NCBI GenBank assembly: GCA_014904985.1
Contig: MU129082.1
Span: 71,557-135,556 of the forward strand
Length of the DNA: 64,000 nucleotides
Direction of reading: 5' to 3'
Source: Hydnum rufescens UP504
Lineage: Eukaryota; Basidiomycota; Agaricomycetes; Cantharellales; Hydnaceae
Translations under genes and position numbers: made by a program
Shown: in pieces, positions 34,523 to 47,284 of the stretch
Layout: every line of letters begins with the position of its first letter
How positions within the stretch are numbered: position 1 is the first letter of the stretch
The notes under the pieces: model-generated
What the model saw: the letters and a program-made list of their open reading frames with translations, nothing else
Databases searched by the model: none
Told to the model about the DNA's origin: nothing

Positions 34523-37500
34523 TGTGGAAGATAAAAACATCCAGTATCAGAAAATGTGAAATTACACTACTTCCAGCCTTTGGATGATCACATGACCAAT
34601 TACGACATTAATTATGGCTATGCACAGAAACCAAATTCATTCCATAACTCTGTCAATTTTAATTATCACATATGCCCATATAATGCTTAGAAAGCTATGA
34701 TTCACACCTTTTGAATGGTGCCAAATACAAGTTGAATGGTGTTGGAGGGATAAATCCCTACACCATAGAATCCTCATCTGAGGCCCATTTTCCCTACGAA
34801 CAAATCAATTATATGTCACCGTGCTCATTTAATTTTATCGCCATTCATTTATTCAAGAAATCAATTGGATTCCTACCCCTTTCCAACCCATAATATCACC
34901 TCATTCCTTTACTATGTCCACCAGTCAATTTATTGACTATCCATTGGACTTCAACACTCCTCATCAAAAAGGGGCAGTTTATGCCCTACTTCAAGTCCAT
35001 TTTCTTTGGACAAGGCAATTCAACTTGCCATTCTTCCTCAAGACTGTATGGCTTGTCTGTTCTTCCAAGCCATCCTACTGCCTTAAGGGTGACAAATTGT
35101 GATTATGTAATGACGCGGACCAGGCCTAGTTCCGATTCTGGACTCGCAGATCTGTCACATGATCCAGATAGGGGCTGCACTACTCTAAAGGAGTAGTTTT
35201 TGAATTTCTCCATCAGTTTTGATCTGATTGACTCGAAACAACTGAGCCTGGAAAGATACAAATTGTACCTATCGAATAGTACTAAACACGAAACGAACGG
35301 ATCAAAAACGCGGTCCCTGTAACAATATCTTGCCATGATTCATACTCTAAAGGAGTATCTTTGGAATTTCTCCATCAGTTTTGATTGGATCGACTCGAAA
35401 TAACCATGCCTGAAAGCTGTTAAAAATGTTCATCGAACAGTACCAAGGGCAAAACAAGCGGACGCGAATTCCATTTTTCACAAGACAACACCCTCCCCAT
35501 GACTCCCCTTTGCTCCACCATTCAAAATAGTGAATTACTTCTGGCCCTCTTATTTCTGATGGAGAAGACCCTCAGGGAGACCTATTCCACTTTTTCTTAA
35601 GGGAACTTGTCCAGATTTGAAGGAGGAATAGCATGTAATGTGTCAATCTCCCCTTTTATCTTGAAATTGGAATATCTCCATCAGTTTTGAATATTTTAAC
35701 TTCATTGTTTTTCTCTGTGTGTCCCTTAAGTCCGAATTTTTCACTCTATATTGAGTCAAAGTCTGGATTGTATATTAGGTGCAGCTAGCACACAAATTCA
35801 GTAGTTCTCCCCCTCCCTCCAGTTTGAAGCTCCTTGTACAGCTGCTGGTCCCTGGGTGATTTCTCACTACAAAAGCAAATTCTAACTACACTTTGACTAA
35901 GGTCTCAAGAAGAGATTCTTAGGGTGTGGTAATTTGACTGAAACACACATTCTCACTTAAATTGCTTGGGCTTTGTTGGCTCACTGCAATTTCCCCTGTT
36001 CAAAAGACCTTCCCCCACTCGGACCTGAACATCCGGATTAGATCTGTGATTCCCTCCTTCGTCCCCGGCTCAACCTCGTGGATGGTAGTTGGATTGGTTC
36101 AATAACCATCCTGCTTACAACGGATCAAAACTGCACTCTCCAGATCAATTTTACTATTGAAACCCAGAATTTCTAGTAAAAAATGAATTTCTCCATCAGT
36201 TCACATCCAATTCTTTTGGAACCACTGCACCTAGAAAGATGTTAAAAATATGTATCCAATGGTACTGAGCATGCAAAGAACAGATCAAAACTGAACTCTA
36301 CAGAATGATATTACTATTGGAATCAACACCCATCAGTATTTTATGAGTTTCTCCATCAGTTCACATCCAATCTGCTCAGAACCACCATGTACAGAAAGCT
36401 ATTAAAAATCCGCATCGAATGGTACCAAGAACACCTATTAAGGATGCAAAATGCTGTCTCTACATTGAATCCCACCCCATCCACTTGTTCCTATTATTAA
36501 CCAGTAACAAAAACACCTTAACCACTGGAATAGGCCCAGATTAATCTCCAAAACCTGGAGATGTCCCTTAATTTCAGCTTCCCATGAGCTCCAAGATCCA
36601 TCACAAGACCAGTGACATCATGCTCCAACTACTCCACAGGCTCAGCAAATTAGTGACATCATTCCTTTCATGAATCCTTTTGTTCTCTTTATGAATGACA
36701 TCACTATGACTATTCACACTCTATGGATGACTCAGCTATGACCACATTATGACATCATTTTGTTATTTCTCTTTTATTCTACTCCACTATGACTCCCCCA
36801 TGACATCACTATGATCTCATAGCTTTATTACTCTTTTGTTCTTGCTCCATGCACAGCCACCTTCAGAAAGGTATATAAGCTAGCAGATTTTCTTGTACCC
36901 CCCCATCTCCTCACTCTGGAAATCAACCACTGTCTACTACTGTCAGCCATTCTGCTTATAATATAAAGAACAGTCTATCTAAAGCCATATGGAGCTAAGT
37001 CATCTTCAAGGTTGTTGAGACCAAGCTACTGGAAGCCATCTATGCAAAATACTAAAGCCAAGGATAGTTGCAGAACCTAAGGTTAGAGTTGCTGGACATC
37101 CAAGGAAAAAGTAAGCATAATGAAATACAAGTCAGGAAAGAAGATTGAAGCATACTAACAAAACTAACCAAGCACTGACCATTCTATAACCCACAGATAC
37201 TGGCATTTTGACCAGGAGGATGTAAATAAGAACACACAAATATCAGTAAATGAATGAACACAACATGAACATGTATAAGCCTTTCTACAAGCATCCCCTA
37301 CATATAAGCCTTCCTATAAGCATTCCATACCATGTATAAGCCTTCCTATAAGCATCTACAATATATCATTGACTATAGCTAGTCCATATCACATTCCATT
37401 CTCCACTGAACACATACACATCTTGCAGAGAGTGATCAACCATTGAAGCGAACCAACCCATTTGAATAAACAGAAACACAGTCTCCCATCTACACACTGG

Positions 37501-37556
37501 CTGAACCAGATTTTGATTTGACAGTCATCAGAGCTCCCAACCCTCCTTCTATAACA
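34523..37556 (-). mobile_element. repeat R, copy 1 (LTR-like), with E1 nested in it
   Basis: Starts TGTGGAAGATAAAAACATCC and ends CTATAACA; about 1.65 kb without the nested element. Two further copies are at 38087 and 59468. It contains a TATA-like GGTATATAAGC near 36875. The flanks GACAG and GAGAG differ by one base, so a target duplication is possible but not certain. It sits inside the Ser/Pro-rich repeats of the host gene. Confidence 0.6.
34740..36119 (+). mobile_element. LTR-like element E1 (about 1.38 kb)
   Basis: Starts TGTTGGAGGGATAAATCCC and ends CTTACA, flanked by ATGG (34736-34739) and ACGG (36120-36123). The uninterrupted R copy at 59468 reads straight across this point (AACGGACC). 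The flanking repeats differ only by CG to TG. No coding capacity, so probably a solo LTR or a non-autonomous element. A second copy is at 38626. Confidence 0.7.
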
Positions 37557-38086
37557 GAGAGACATGGTTTGATGGAGAGACATGGCTTGATGGAGAGACA
37601 CAGTTTGACAGAGAGAGATGGTTTGTTGGAGAGAGAGGATTTGTCATAGAGAGACATGACAAATTTGTGGCAACTGGAGTTACCAAAGCTGACATCCTTA
37701 GAGTCAGAGGAGCCAGAGTTGGAGTTGAAGCCAGAGTTGGAGCTCTCAAGCCTATCGCATTGGATTTCATGGGAGTATGGGGAGGCCTATCCACATCTTG
37801 CAAAACAGATGGGTTGGCATGCATGAGAGGAGACCCAACAGGAGTTCCCCTAGGCATTCCCCCTTGGTCTGTACCTACTACCCTCTTGATGAAGTCAGCT
37901 GGTGTCACAGAGCATGAGTGGGGGGTACCTGGGATACCATTGGACTGTGTCATAGAGTGGACCAAGATAACAGGCCTCTGAAAGTACACCAAAATATGTT
38001 TCTGATATCCAAATAAAGGTTAGGTTGCTAACAACTGCCACAAAGGGCACATACCAAAGTTCAAAACCTCATTATGATTGGTCCAT

Positions 38087-38625
38087 TGTGGAAGATAAAA
38101 ACATCCAGTATCAGAAAATGCGAATATCCATTGATCCCAGCCATTGGAATGATCATGTGACCTATTACAAAATTAATTACAGCTATGCATGAAAACAGAG
38201 TTCGTTCGATTACTCCATCAGTTTTGATCGGAGAGGTACGCCCATATAACGCTTAGAAAGCTACGATTCACAACTTTCAAACAGTACCAAACACAAGTCA
38301 AACGAACCAAAACTGCACTCTCCAGGCCAATTTTACTATCAAAATCCGAGATTTCCAGTAAAAAATGAATTTCTCCCTCAGTTCGCATTTAATCCCCTTG
38401 GAACAACAGCACCTAAAAAGATATAAAAAATCTGCATCCAACGGTACTGAGCACGCAAAGAACAGATCAAAACTGAACTCTACAGAACAATATTACTATC
38501 AGAATCAACACCCATCAGTAAAAAACGAATTTCTCTGTTGGTTTACACCGGATCTGCTCAGAACCACCACATCCAGAAAGCTGTTAAAAATCCGCATCTA
38601 ATGATACCAAGAACATCTATTACGG
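38087..38625 (+). mobile_element. repeat R, copy 2 (5' part)
   Basis: Matches the start of R copies 1 and 3 (TGTGGAAGATAAAAACATCC through the CTCCATCAGTT-type motifs) until E2 interrupts it at ATTACGG. The remainder is not seen before the gap. Confidence 0.65.
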
Positions 38626-40002
38626 TGTTGGAGGGACAAATCCCTACTACGTGCAAACCCCATCCAAGGACGATTTTTCAAATAAATGAACCATTTTCTA
38701 TGTCAATCCGGACGTCAATTCCCATGCCATCATTCATTTGAGAACAAGCCTGAATCCCATACATCTAATACCCACGAATCCGTGCCATTCCTTTGTTTGC
38801 GCACAAGCTAATTTATTATGTATCCATGGCACTTCAACAGGCCACCCTAAATTCCACCTTTTTATGCCGTACCTCAATGTGGCAACAGCAATTCAACTTG
38901 CTTGCTTTGTTTGATCTTCAATCAATCCCACTTCTGATACATGCTTCCTGTTGCCTCAAGGACAACTCTAACAAATTGCAATTATGTAATACAACGGATT
39001 ACACACCCGGGCCTTGATTCCGACTCGTGGACCTGTCACATGACAAATAGGGGCTAATGCGGTGCTCTCAAGGAGTAAATGCGAAATATCTCCCTCAGTT
39101 TTGATCAGATCAACTCGGAAAGATAGCGCCCAGAAAGCTATGATTCACACCTTTCATACGATACCAAACACGAGCCGAACGAATCAAAACTGCACCTTCC
39201 AGGTCGATTTTACTATGTGTTTCATATATCCCTTCAGTATTTTTCGATTTTCTCAGTCAGTTTTGATCCAATTCGTTCGGGACAAGCACGCCTAGAAAGC
39301 TGTCGACAGTCTGCATCCAATGGTACCAAGGGAAAAACGAGTGGATTAAAACTTGGCTCTCTACAATTTAACTCCCCCATGTCTCATTTCATTATTGCCT
39401 CCGCTTTTTTGATTATTAATGGCAATTATGCTCTGCCCCTCTTATATCCGACAAAGAGTACTTCTAGGATGACCAGTTCCACCATTCCCCAAGGGATTCT
39501 GTGCAGTAGGAGAGGAGGAATAGCTTGGTTAAGCCATATTCCCCTATTCTGACTTGATTTTGGAATATCTCCTTCAGTTTTGAAGCTTTTGACTTGATTT
39601 CTTTTTCATCATTTTCGCCTTAATCCCACCTTTTCTCCGGTTACCATAGCATTTTTCTGTGATGTATATTAAGTGCAGGAGATGCGAATTTCTACAGTTT
39701 TCCCCCTCCCCAGTTTTGAGGCATTGATGTATTGCTGCTGGTTCCTTGGGTGAATTCCACCAAGACTCCTACACTTTGTCTAGGGCCTCAAGAGGAGAGC
39801 CTTAGGGTGTGGTTTTGTGACCCATATTCATTCTTTGTTCTATTGCTTGAGCAGGTGTTGCTTACAGTTTTAGATTTCTATCCAAAAAGACCTTCCTTCC
39901 TTTGAGCCTTAACATTTGGATTGATCCCGTGGTCCCCTCTTTTCGTTCTCGATTCCATATCGTGGACTGTGGCTGGATTCCTCCCTCCATTTCCCGCTTA
40001 CA
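38626..40002 (+). mobile_element. LTR-like element E2 (about 1.38 kb)
   Basis: Same family as E1: starts TGTTGGAGGGACAAATCCC and ends GCTTACA. It is preceded by ACGG and followed by ATGG. Inserted in R copy 2. Less CpG decay than E1. Confidence 0.7.
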
Positions 40003-40006
40003 ATGG

Positions 40007-40165
40007 TGTAAGCAGGAAACGAAGGGAGGAATCCAGCCACAGTCCACGATATGGAATCGAGAATGAAAAGAGGGGACCACGGATCAATCCGAATGTTAAG
40101 GCTCGAAGGAAGGAAGGTCTTTGGTGATAGAAATCTAATGCTGTAAGCAAACCTGCTCAAGGCCA
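40007..40165 (-). mobile_element. inverted end of an E element next to a gap
   Basis: Starting TGTAAGCAGG, this is the reverse complement of the last 156 bp of E2, separated from it by ATGG only. It runs into the N gap. It is either a second E element in opposite orientation or an assembly fold-back. Confidence 0.75.
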
Positions 40166-40190
40166 NNNNNNNNNNNNNNNNNNNNNNNNN
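40166..40190. other. assembly gap, 25 N
   Basis: Twenty-five N directly after the palindrome. Confidence 0.99.
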
Positions 40191-42535
40191 GAGGTGGGGA
40201 GTCTGTAGGGAATAACACCATCAACATCCAATCGGATCACAAGTAGGGAGAAATAAGCTGCAATCCGCTTGAAATGGTGGCTCTGGAAGACGGATGGATA
40301 CGCTAATAGCATGTACTACAGCGGGTTGGTAAGCGTTGGGTTTTATATTTGGATTGACATACAGGCCATGAAGCGAAAGCCAGTAATTATAGCAAAACTT
40401 GGTTTGGAAAAGTTTGAATGGTTTCCAATGATGGATATCGCTCGGTCAGGAGAGAGGATGCAAGAAGGTGCATGCATTTTTATTCTGTTCGGGTTCTGTT
40501 TCGCTTTCGCTTATTTCGGGGTACGTCTCGGGGAGTTGTGAGGATGACTAAGGATGAAAACAACAGAGAAGATTGTACGGCAGAACAGCACCTTGTCGCG
40601 GCGCTAGATGAAGGACTGGAATTAACCTTTAAAAAGGAAGTACAATCGCGCAGTACCATAACGGCCGGGCAATGGCCAGGGCGAACGGGCAGAGCGAAAA
40701 CGGTAAGAGTTTGCCTCTTATCTCGATCCCAGACATCGGCATTACAGCGCCATGGTTTCTAGGCGAAGCGCAAAACAGCCAAAGGAAGGGAAAATTAGCA
40801 TGCTGGCAGTGTTCTTGGGAGGTGCGCTGCATTTGAAATAGTGACATGAAGAAAGAGATGATAATTATTGGACGAGTCCATACGTCTCAGACAAAGGCCC
40901 AGGAGAAGCGGCCCCCTAAAATTCAGCGGGGATGGACACGAATCATATGAACCGTACCACAAATAACCGGCACAACAGTGAAAGGTTAGGTCGACTCGTT
41001 GAAAGCAAAGTTATTTCTTTTCATTTGGGGTGATCCACTGGGAGATGAACTAGCGAAGGTGGATTGAGACAGGGCGCTGTGAGTCTGTTATACCTTGGGA
41101 GTTGTCAGTTCTTATCAGGAATCAGTTTTATAATCGGTGGAAACGTTAATCTGGTACTTTGGTTTCATATCTCCGGGCCGTCCCGTCTACGATGAAATGA
41201 TTCCTTTCGTCTGTTTTCTCATTGATGTGATGAACAGCAATGGTTGATATGGATTGTTGCGTGTCCGGTTTCCTTTGAGATCTGTTGCATCGGAGATCTT
41301 CTTCGAGACTAGGACGGCGATTGACGCGTAGGGGATCTGGTCGATGGGGGATCCTCAATCGAAGTCTGGAGGGGATTGCAGAGAGGGCAGTCCCATGAGA
41401 GGGCTTGTGGGGGAAACGAGCGCTTTATATAGGGGGAAACATGAATGCTAGGCGGAATGACATCCCGCGCCCTCGCACGACGGCTTGGTTAATTCCCAAT
41501 AGAGATTTGCGCTGGCTCCTTTTTGTAGTCGGCTCACGTCGTCCTCCGACGAAAGGCAACTCTGTTGCTAATCCAGTTTTTTATGGTCGACTTGTCGTTC
41601 AGTTACGGTCAATTGAATGGCCTCATAATACATTATGGCATGGAATATTCGGTTAAAGTTCGGCGGTTGTTCGCTTGTAGTTTTACTTTGATCGTTTTGT
41701 CTGTCCTTTTCGTGTCTTCCTTGTCTGTAGAACGACAAGCGAAGACACCATCGCCGGCCGTGGGGGCGATAGTTCCAGTCACTGGCATCACTGGATCAAA
41801 GGCGGGGCTCTGGCTGGCTGACACTGCGCTGTCCCCTTCAGAGGGCATTTCTCCATCGATCAATTGCAGCACTAGATCATTCTATTCTGCCTTATGACCT
41901 TCTAGCAGACCAGTCTCGCGATACGCCACCAAATCTGTAACCTTGAATTGGTTGATACCCGATTGGGTTGTTATCAAAGGTTGTTTGTAAAGGTTGGTTC
42001 CTATGGTCTTTTGTTTTCTCATGCTAGCAGAAGGCACACGGTGATTTACGGGTGGTAAGCATGGTCGGACTCTTGTATGTTTTTGGATTCGCAAGCAGGT
42101 GAGGAACGACGGACGCAGCTACGAATATTCACCGTTCGGCATTTTTTGACCCAATCGGACTCTCTTGCGCTTCATGACGCCCTTTTTCCAGAGATGACTC
42201 TGTGCTGAGGGATCGCGAAACCCCAGGAATGTCATATATGCCGATTAACGAAGAGTCTCGATATTACTTTGTCTTACATGGGAATTATGTGACGCAGTTT
42301 GGTTAGGTCTTTATGTGATGCCAGTTAAAGGGGAGGGGGAAATGAATTTCGGGCTGACAGGCAACACTGCAGTGCTTATTATTGTATTGGTTAGAGGATA
42401 TTCAAGTTTGTGTGGTGTAATAGAGGAACTCTGATTGGATTTGTTGGTTTTTAGTATGTAAGTGGTTGTATTAGGAATAAACTTAATTTTTTGTATTTAA
42501 CTCAGGGGCTTGTACGATAAAACAGAAGATGTTGG
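40191..42535. other. CpG-normal island without recognised gene
   Basis: CpG content here is like the left part of the window, unlike the CpG-poor sequence around it. ORFs at 40269-40541 (starting MKWWLWKTDGYANSMYYSG, one possible membrane segment ACIFILFGFCFAFAYFGV) and 41565-41897 have no recognised domain. I see no confident gene. The right edge at about 42535 is the truncated start of the gypsy remnant. Confidence 0.5.
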
Positions 42536-42539
42536 AATA

Positions 42540-44856
42540 AGAACTGTCCAGATGCCCAAGCTATGGTTTGTCAAGGAATCATCAAATACTCCATTGAAGG
42601 CAGGCTTGTAAAAATGGATGACACACAACTACCATGAGGAATAGCTGGAAAGGGAGGGATCAAACAAGCCATTGTGGATGACATAAAATGCAAATTAGGG
42701 AGAATCCACCCATCAACAAACAACAGGAGCAATTCGTATTGTTGACAAAAATGGATTGTCACCATTTAGAACACACTCATATGCGATAGCAGCAGGCCCA
42801 TTTATATGCACCAGCAACCAAAACAAGTAAACCAGATAATGTCACAATCCAATGGGAGATAAAACCACACAACGCCCTAAAAATTGAATGTATGTTGATG
42901 TACCCCCACATGGCCAGACACCTGCTAAAACCCCAGTTAATCAACCAAAACCCTCAGAACCAAAACAAGCAGCCTGTCAGAGTTCGTCCATTTCCTGGTT
43001 AATTCCGGATTTGTTTCCGGTTTGTTTCCAGTTTTGGTTCCGGCCTGTTTCCGATTTGTCCCATCTCCATTCATTTCCCCTTCATTTCCATGTTCTTTAC
43101 TCTGGTTCCCACACACTTACCCCTGCCCTGTCCCTGTCCCCTCCACTTTCCTGTCCCCTGCCCGCTCCCCCTTGTGCCTGCCCCCCTGTAACCACCTCTC
43201 ATTAAGCGATCAATCCCCGTAGTATAGGAACTATGTATAAGTAGTCCGGGCGAAATCCAGAGACTCAGCTTTGGTCTCTCAGGATTTCCACCTCTACTCT
43301 GGACTACAGGTTAGCCTCACTGTACCTATTCCCTTAATGTTAATCTCAGGATTTCTGCCTCTACTCCGGACTACAGTCCAAGTACCTTCCAGCTGACTCT
43401 GTGAGCTTAAGGACCACTGTGCTCATTTCGCCTAGTCCCTTCCAGGCTGCTGGACTGCCTCTCCGTCCCATCCTCATTATCTTGTTCTTGCCCGGATTCT
43501 CCCGGACTTAGCCGGACTCACACCAGACTTAGTCAGAGTCATCTGTGTTTAATATTTGTTTGGTGCTCTCATCACAGCGTGGCCCTGACACAGCCCCAGA
43601 AAATCCTCCGCAGCCAATTCATCCTCCAGGAATATTGCCCTCCTCAGTAATAAAAGAACCAATAACAGAAAAACCTGCTCCTAAAAAGGTTGGACCACTC
43701 CCAGAGGAAACAATAGACATAGAAATGGCACTACCTGAGAAACAAATCCCAAAGAATCCTCCAACATATCGTTTGACCACAGAATTTCAAGAAGCATGTG
43801 AAGATAAAGAAATAGCAAAGAAAGTACTCAATCAAAAAGTCGAAATAACACTTGGAGACTTCCTTGGGTCAGCACATGGAGCAGCCAAAATATTTGCAGC
43901 TGGACTTAAACTGAAACACGACTATAATCCTAAACATCAAGAGCCACTTACAGTTAATCATGCCACCTTTAAACCACGTTTTCCAACAACTGAAGCCTCT
44001 GATTATGACTCTGATGATGAAGCAGAAACAAGATGAATACTATGACCATATACGAACCTTGATGGACAGAGACTTGGATGAAGATCTATCCCCACAAACA
44101 CAGGAAAATTACCAAGCACAAGTAAATCTGGTTGGTTCTCTTGGGCCAAATCCTTTGTTTGCCATGGACACAGGAAAAATTGCAGCTAAAGCCACAGGTC
44201 AGAATGGAACCAAAGATGTTGTGCTTATGATCGACACAGGATCCAAATTAAACCTTATCTCCCAGGAGGTTCAGAAAAGATTAAACATCCCAATAGACTA
44301 CAATGGACAAAACTGGTCATTACAAGGAATCAATAGTGGACCAGAACCCCTTATAGGATGCTGTTGAAATGTTCCAATCGAAATAGGAGAGATAAGATTC
44401 GATCATCACTTCTTTGTTAAAAAGGGAAGCTTTGAAGGTCATGACATACTACTTGGACAACCATGGTTAGTAGGAGTTGGTACCCAAATCAAATACGAAG
44501 GAGCCACAGATGGAAATCATGGAATGGACATTCAGGTTTATGAAAAAGGAAACCCAACAGGATCATCTATTTCTCTCCATGCTCTTATGAATGAGGAATG
44601 GGAGCAAAATAAACTTGTTCTTCAAGCATCAGCAATACCTCCAGGAGAACAACCACCTGAAGGAAGTAATCCAGGTCCACCACAGCAGCAATATCGATAT
44701 AAATCAAATGGAGCATCATTAGTTCAAACAGTACCTGAAACTCCCTCACAAAACTACAAATATTATCACACAGAAGCAACTCCATCTGACCAATCATTAA
44801 AAGGGAATTCACCATTTATACCGATATTTGGAAGGGAATTGTCAGAGGCCTTATGA
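42540..44856 (+). pseudogene. Ty3/gypsy gag-protease remnant
   Basis: The reading starts inside gag with NCPDAQAMVCQGIIKYSIEG, the segment after the zinc knuckle, continues in broken frames to VDVPPHGQTPAKTPVNQPKP, is interrupted by a solo LTR (42975-43590), and resumes in frame with PENPPQPIHPPG. It shifts frame near 44025 and then has the aspartic protease core LMIDTGSKLNLIS and LLGQPWLVGVG. A TGA stands after LIGCC where CGA would fit, and the last frame stops after FGRELSEAL. The 5' part of gag, its LTR and primer-binding site are missing. The other half of the element is at 50515-53122. Confidence 0.85.
42975..43590 (+). mobile_element. solo LTR 1 (616 bp)
   Basis: Begins TGTCAGAGTTCG and ends GGCCCTGACA, with the perfect 5-bp target duplication CAGCC on both sides (42970-42974 and 43591-43595). 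Contains TATAAGTAG near 43235 and the doubled CTCAGGATTT...GGACTACAG motif. Removing it restores an open gag frame, so it inserted into the gypsy remnant. Confidence 0.9.
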
Positions 44857-46132
44857 CTCCCAGAAATGCATACAAAAGACTTTGATCCAAGCACAAACAA
44901 GTACCTAATAGATGCTATTATCAACAAGGAGAGTATGTGTAATATAGTGTATTACATAATTAAGTTAGGACTCAAAAGTCATGTATATATGGCAGATTCC
45001 ACAGAATCAAATAGTTAACCTTTGCCCGGATCTTTGTCACCTAGTGAGAAACCATGAAACCTCTTGCCTCTGCTTCTTCTACTTGCCTATCTGGTTGGCC
45101 TGTCTAGTAGCCACTAATACTAGGCCTTTCCTAGTCTGGGACAACACCTCTGGACCCTAGCAAGAAAGCAGTGAGTAGGACACTCCCTTCCTCTCACTGA
45201 TCCCCCATCCTCTCCTTAGATAGTGACTGTGCCACTTGGCCAGTCACTACTTTATGTCTTTCACCATGATCCCCACTCCCTCACACTCTTTTCCCCTGGA
45301 CTCAGAGCAAAGCCAGTGCTTAGCTCTGTGTCCAGCTCCTCTGCCCAAAGCTAGTGCTGAGGGCAGTGTGATTACCTCTTCTCACCTCCCCCTTATTCCC
45401 TCCCATCTGGCTCCCAATCTGTTGACTCTGCTTTGTCCAAGTACGACAATGAGTGCCCTCCTGAATCTGGGAGGCACTTCGGTACAGTATGTCTGCACAA
45501 TATCTCAATCAAACTTGGAAATCATCTTCAGCAACATCTGGGAATCAGCTTGAAGACAATCTTGTATGCGTTTATAATAAATTAAGACCAGATTTTGCAC
45601 AAAAATCTCCAGAAAAAGCAGAGGACTTTAGCTATCAAATTGGCCAGGTCATCATAGGGTATTGCACGGGGTTTTGAAACCCGCGGGTTTTGACCCTGCA
45701 GGGGAGATCCCCGCAGGGCGGGAGGAACAATGTGGACCCATGGCTAAAACCCGCCAAGAACCCGCCAACCCCGGCAATATGTACCAAGGGTTTGAATCAG
45801 TCCATGCCATAGATTGATAGTTGGTATGGTGCAGTTGTATTACACCAGAACTGCTAAGTTACTAGCTAATATTTTACCTCTGGTGCAGTAACTTACTGTT
45901 ACCATAACTATGTCATTATTTATCACTATTTACTATTATATATACATTGTATAGCAGTAGGGGCTCAGGGAGCTCAGGATGTGGTTGGTTGTTCAGGGGG
46001 GGGAGGTTCTAGTACGGGTTTTCATTGTTGAGGGTTTGGTTGGTTGTTCATTTGGGACTTGAGCGGTCTCTGTCTCATGATCTGGGATCAAAGATATATA
46101 CATCAGATTGAAAAATGAAACATACATTCTAG
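44857..46132. other. decayed sequence with GC-rich palindromes
   Basis: No gene is supported. A frame at 45487-45677 (SPEKAEDFSYQIGQVIIGYC) is open but unrecognised. At 45665-45790 there are nested palindromes of CGGGTTTT/AAAACCCG and CTGCAGGGG/CCCCGCAGG type. A related stretch is at 49094-49210. Confidence 0.5.
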
Positions 46133-47204
46133 TACCACACACCCGCCCCAGTGGGTGTGTGGTACCTCATTTTATTTCGACAGTGGGGTCTGTATGGGCT
46201 TGTGCCCGGTTTTTCGTATGGGGGTCTTGCAGGTGCAGGGGGTTCGGCAGGTGGTGTCAGTCGGATGATCTAGAATAAGTCAAAAGTGACGCAAAAAGGG
46301 CAGCTTGCACTGCCCTTTTTGCGCCACTTAGATATAGAGAATTAATTTTAAAAAAAAAACCTTTTAGTACCACACCTGCTCTAGTGGGTGTGGTACTTGT
46401 ATTGTGCTGCTCGTGTCAATTGAGGGGTCCGTATGGGCTCGTGTCCGGTTTTTCGTATGGGGGTCGCATGGGGTTTCATTCGAATCGATTCACAGGGGTG
46501 GGAGATGATACCATGGTCTCGCGCGGATTAGGAACATCTAGAGTTTAAAAAAAAAATGTTAGTTGCTTAAGTCGTAAAACTGGCACAAAAAGAACTGCTT
46601 TCGCTCTTTTTGTGTGGGTGTATCTACCGAGGGGGGGGAACTCACCTTATATAGTACTGCACACCCGCCACAGCGGGTGTGTGGTATTCATTTTTGTTTG
46701 GGGGTTTTCATTTACCGGGTGGGTGTTCATTTTGTGGGGTGCTGCAGTGTGGGCATTGGGTCAGGTGTTTGCTCAGGGCTTGTATGGATGATGGGGAGAC
46801 CTATCATAAAGTAATATGTTAGTTAAAAATAATAATAATAATGGTGCAAAAGAGCAGCTTTTGCTGCTCTTTTTGCGCCGCCATAGGTATTGCAATCAAA
46901 CAAAAAGTTACCTATGTTACCACACACCCGCTGCGGCAGGTGTGTGGTACTTGTTCAGCAGGCCATCGTTTGGTGGGTTATCGTCTTGAAAACCGCCATT
47001 TGGCATGTTCTCGTTCCGCGGATTGTTGTTTGGGGGGGTGTTCATTTGCCGGTTCTGGTTCAGGCGATGACCTAGGATAATGTCAGTTAAAAATTAAAAC
47101 CAACGCAAAAAGAGCAGCTGTTGCTGCTCTTTTTGCATGGATGTATGTAAAGGATAAATACTTACCTCGTATGACCACACACCTGCCGCAGCGGGTATGT
47201 GGTC
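46133..47204 (-). repeat. hairpin exon-intron array, block 1
   Basis: Five copies of stem A (CACACACCCGC/GCGGGTGTGTG; at 46133, 46368, 46654, 46918, 47173) alternate with four copies of stem B (CAAAAAGAGCAG/CTGCTCTTTTTG; at 46290, 46582, 46843, 47103). On the minus strand each stem B lies in a GT...AG intron-like block: 47165-47072, 46911-46801, 46645-46538 and 46360-46270 (91-111 bp), with donors such as GTAAGT and GTGAGT, a CTAAC-like branch site in most and TCCTAG or TCTAG ends. Each stem A sits just before a donor. Exon-like blocks are 155-177 bp and do not hold one continuous reading frame. Function unknown. Confidence 0.8.
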
Positions 47205-47284
47205 CTGCTTTCTGTTGTTTGATCCCTCGGTGGTTGTAGAACAACTTTCGATGCCGGCAAATGCTGATATCAAGACCGAGGAAA

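Larger units (their letters stand above)
32243..37992 (-). pseudogene. TE-associated hypothetical gene split by nested LTRs
   Basis: Minus-strand pieces seem to form one gene. The 5' part (37992-37557) is Pro/Ser-rich with repeated NPLSPSN-like units. The repeat R1 then interrupts it, and the NPLSPSNPLSMSSQPSMPS run continues at 34522. Later pieces have GMWEQVENITEDDIQ (about 34370), SRADWEEFNKAIEDLKQVIA (about 33800), KAKYIELLRSIKSGKTSFED (about 33500), and a tail with IDYGVEIDMMNYPGG and IKWVTLMPGQLKE (about 32550-32680). The last exon ends SQEFIDDDDDDTSM at 32243, with an AATAAA signal downstream. In-frame TGA or TAG codons stand where CGA or CAG would fit. The tail resembles accessory ORFs that travel with transposons in Agaricomycetes; this is recalled resemblance only, and function is unknown. 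Confidence 0.5.

Noticed and set aside
40269..40541. Possible membrane protein in the CpG-normal island
   Set aside because: Only one hydrophobic stretch, no family, no splice support; kept as part of the unassigned stretch.
42975..43590. LTR 1 as the 5' LTR of the gypsy gag-protease
   Set aside because: It is flanked by the perfect duplication CAGCC and interrupts the gag frame, so it is a later solo insertion.
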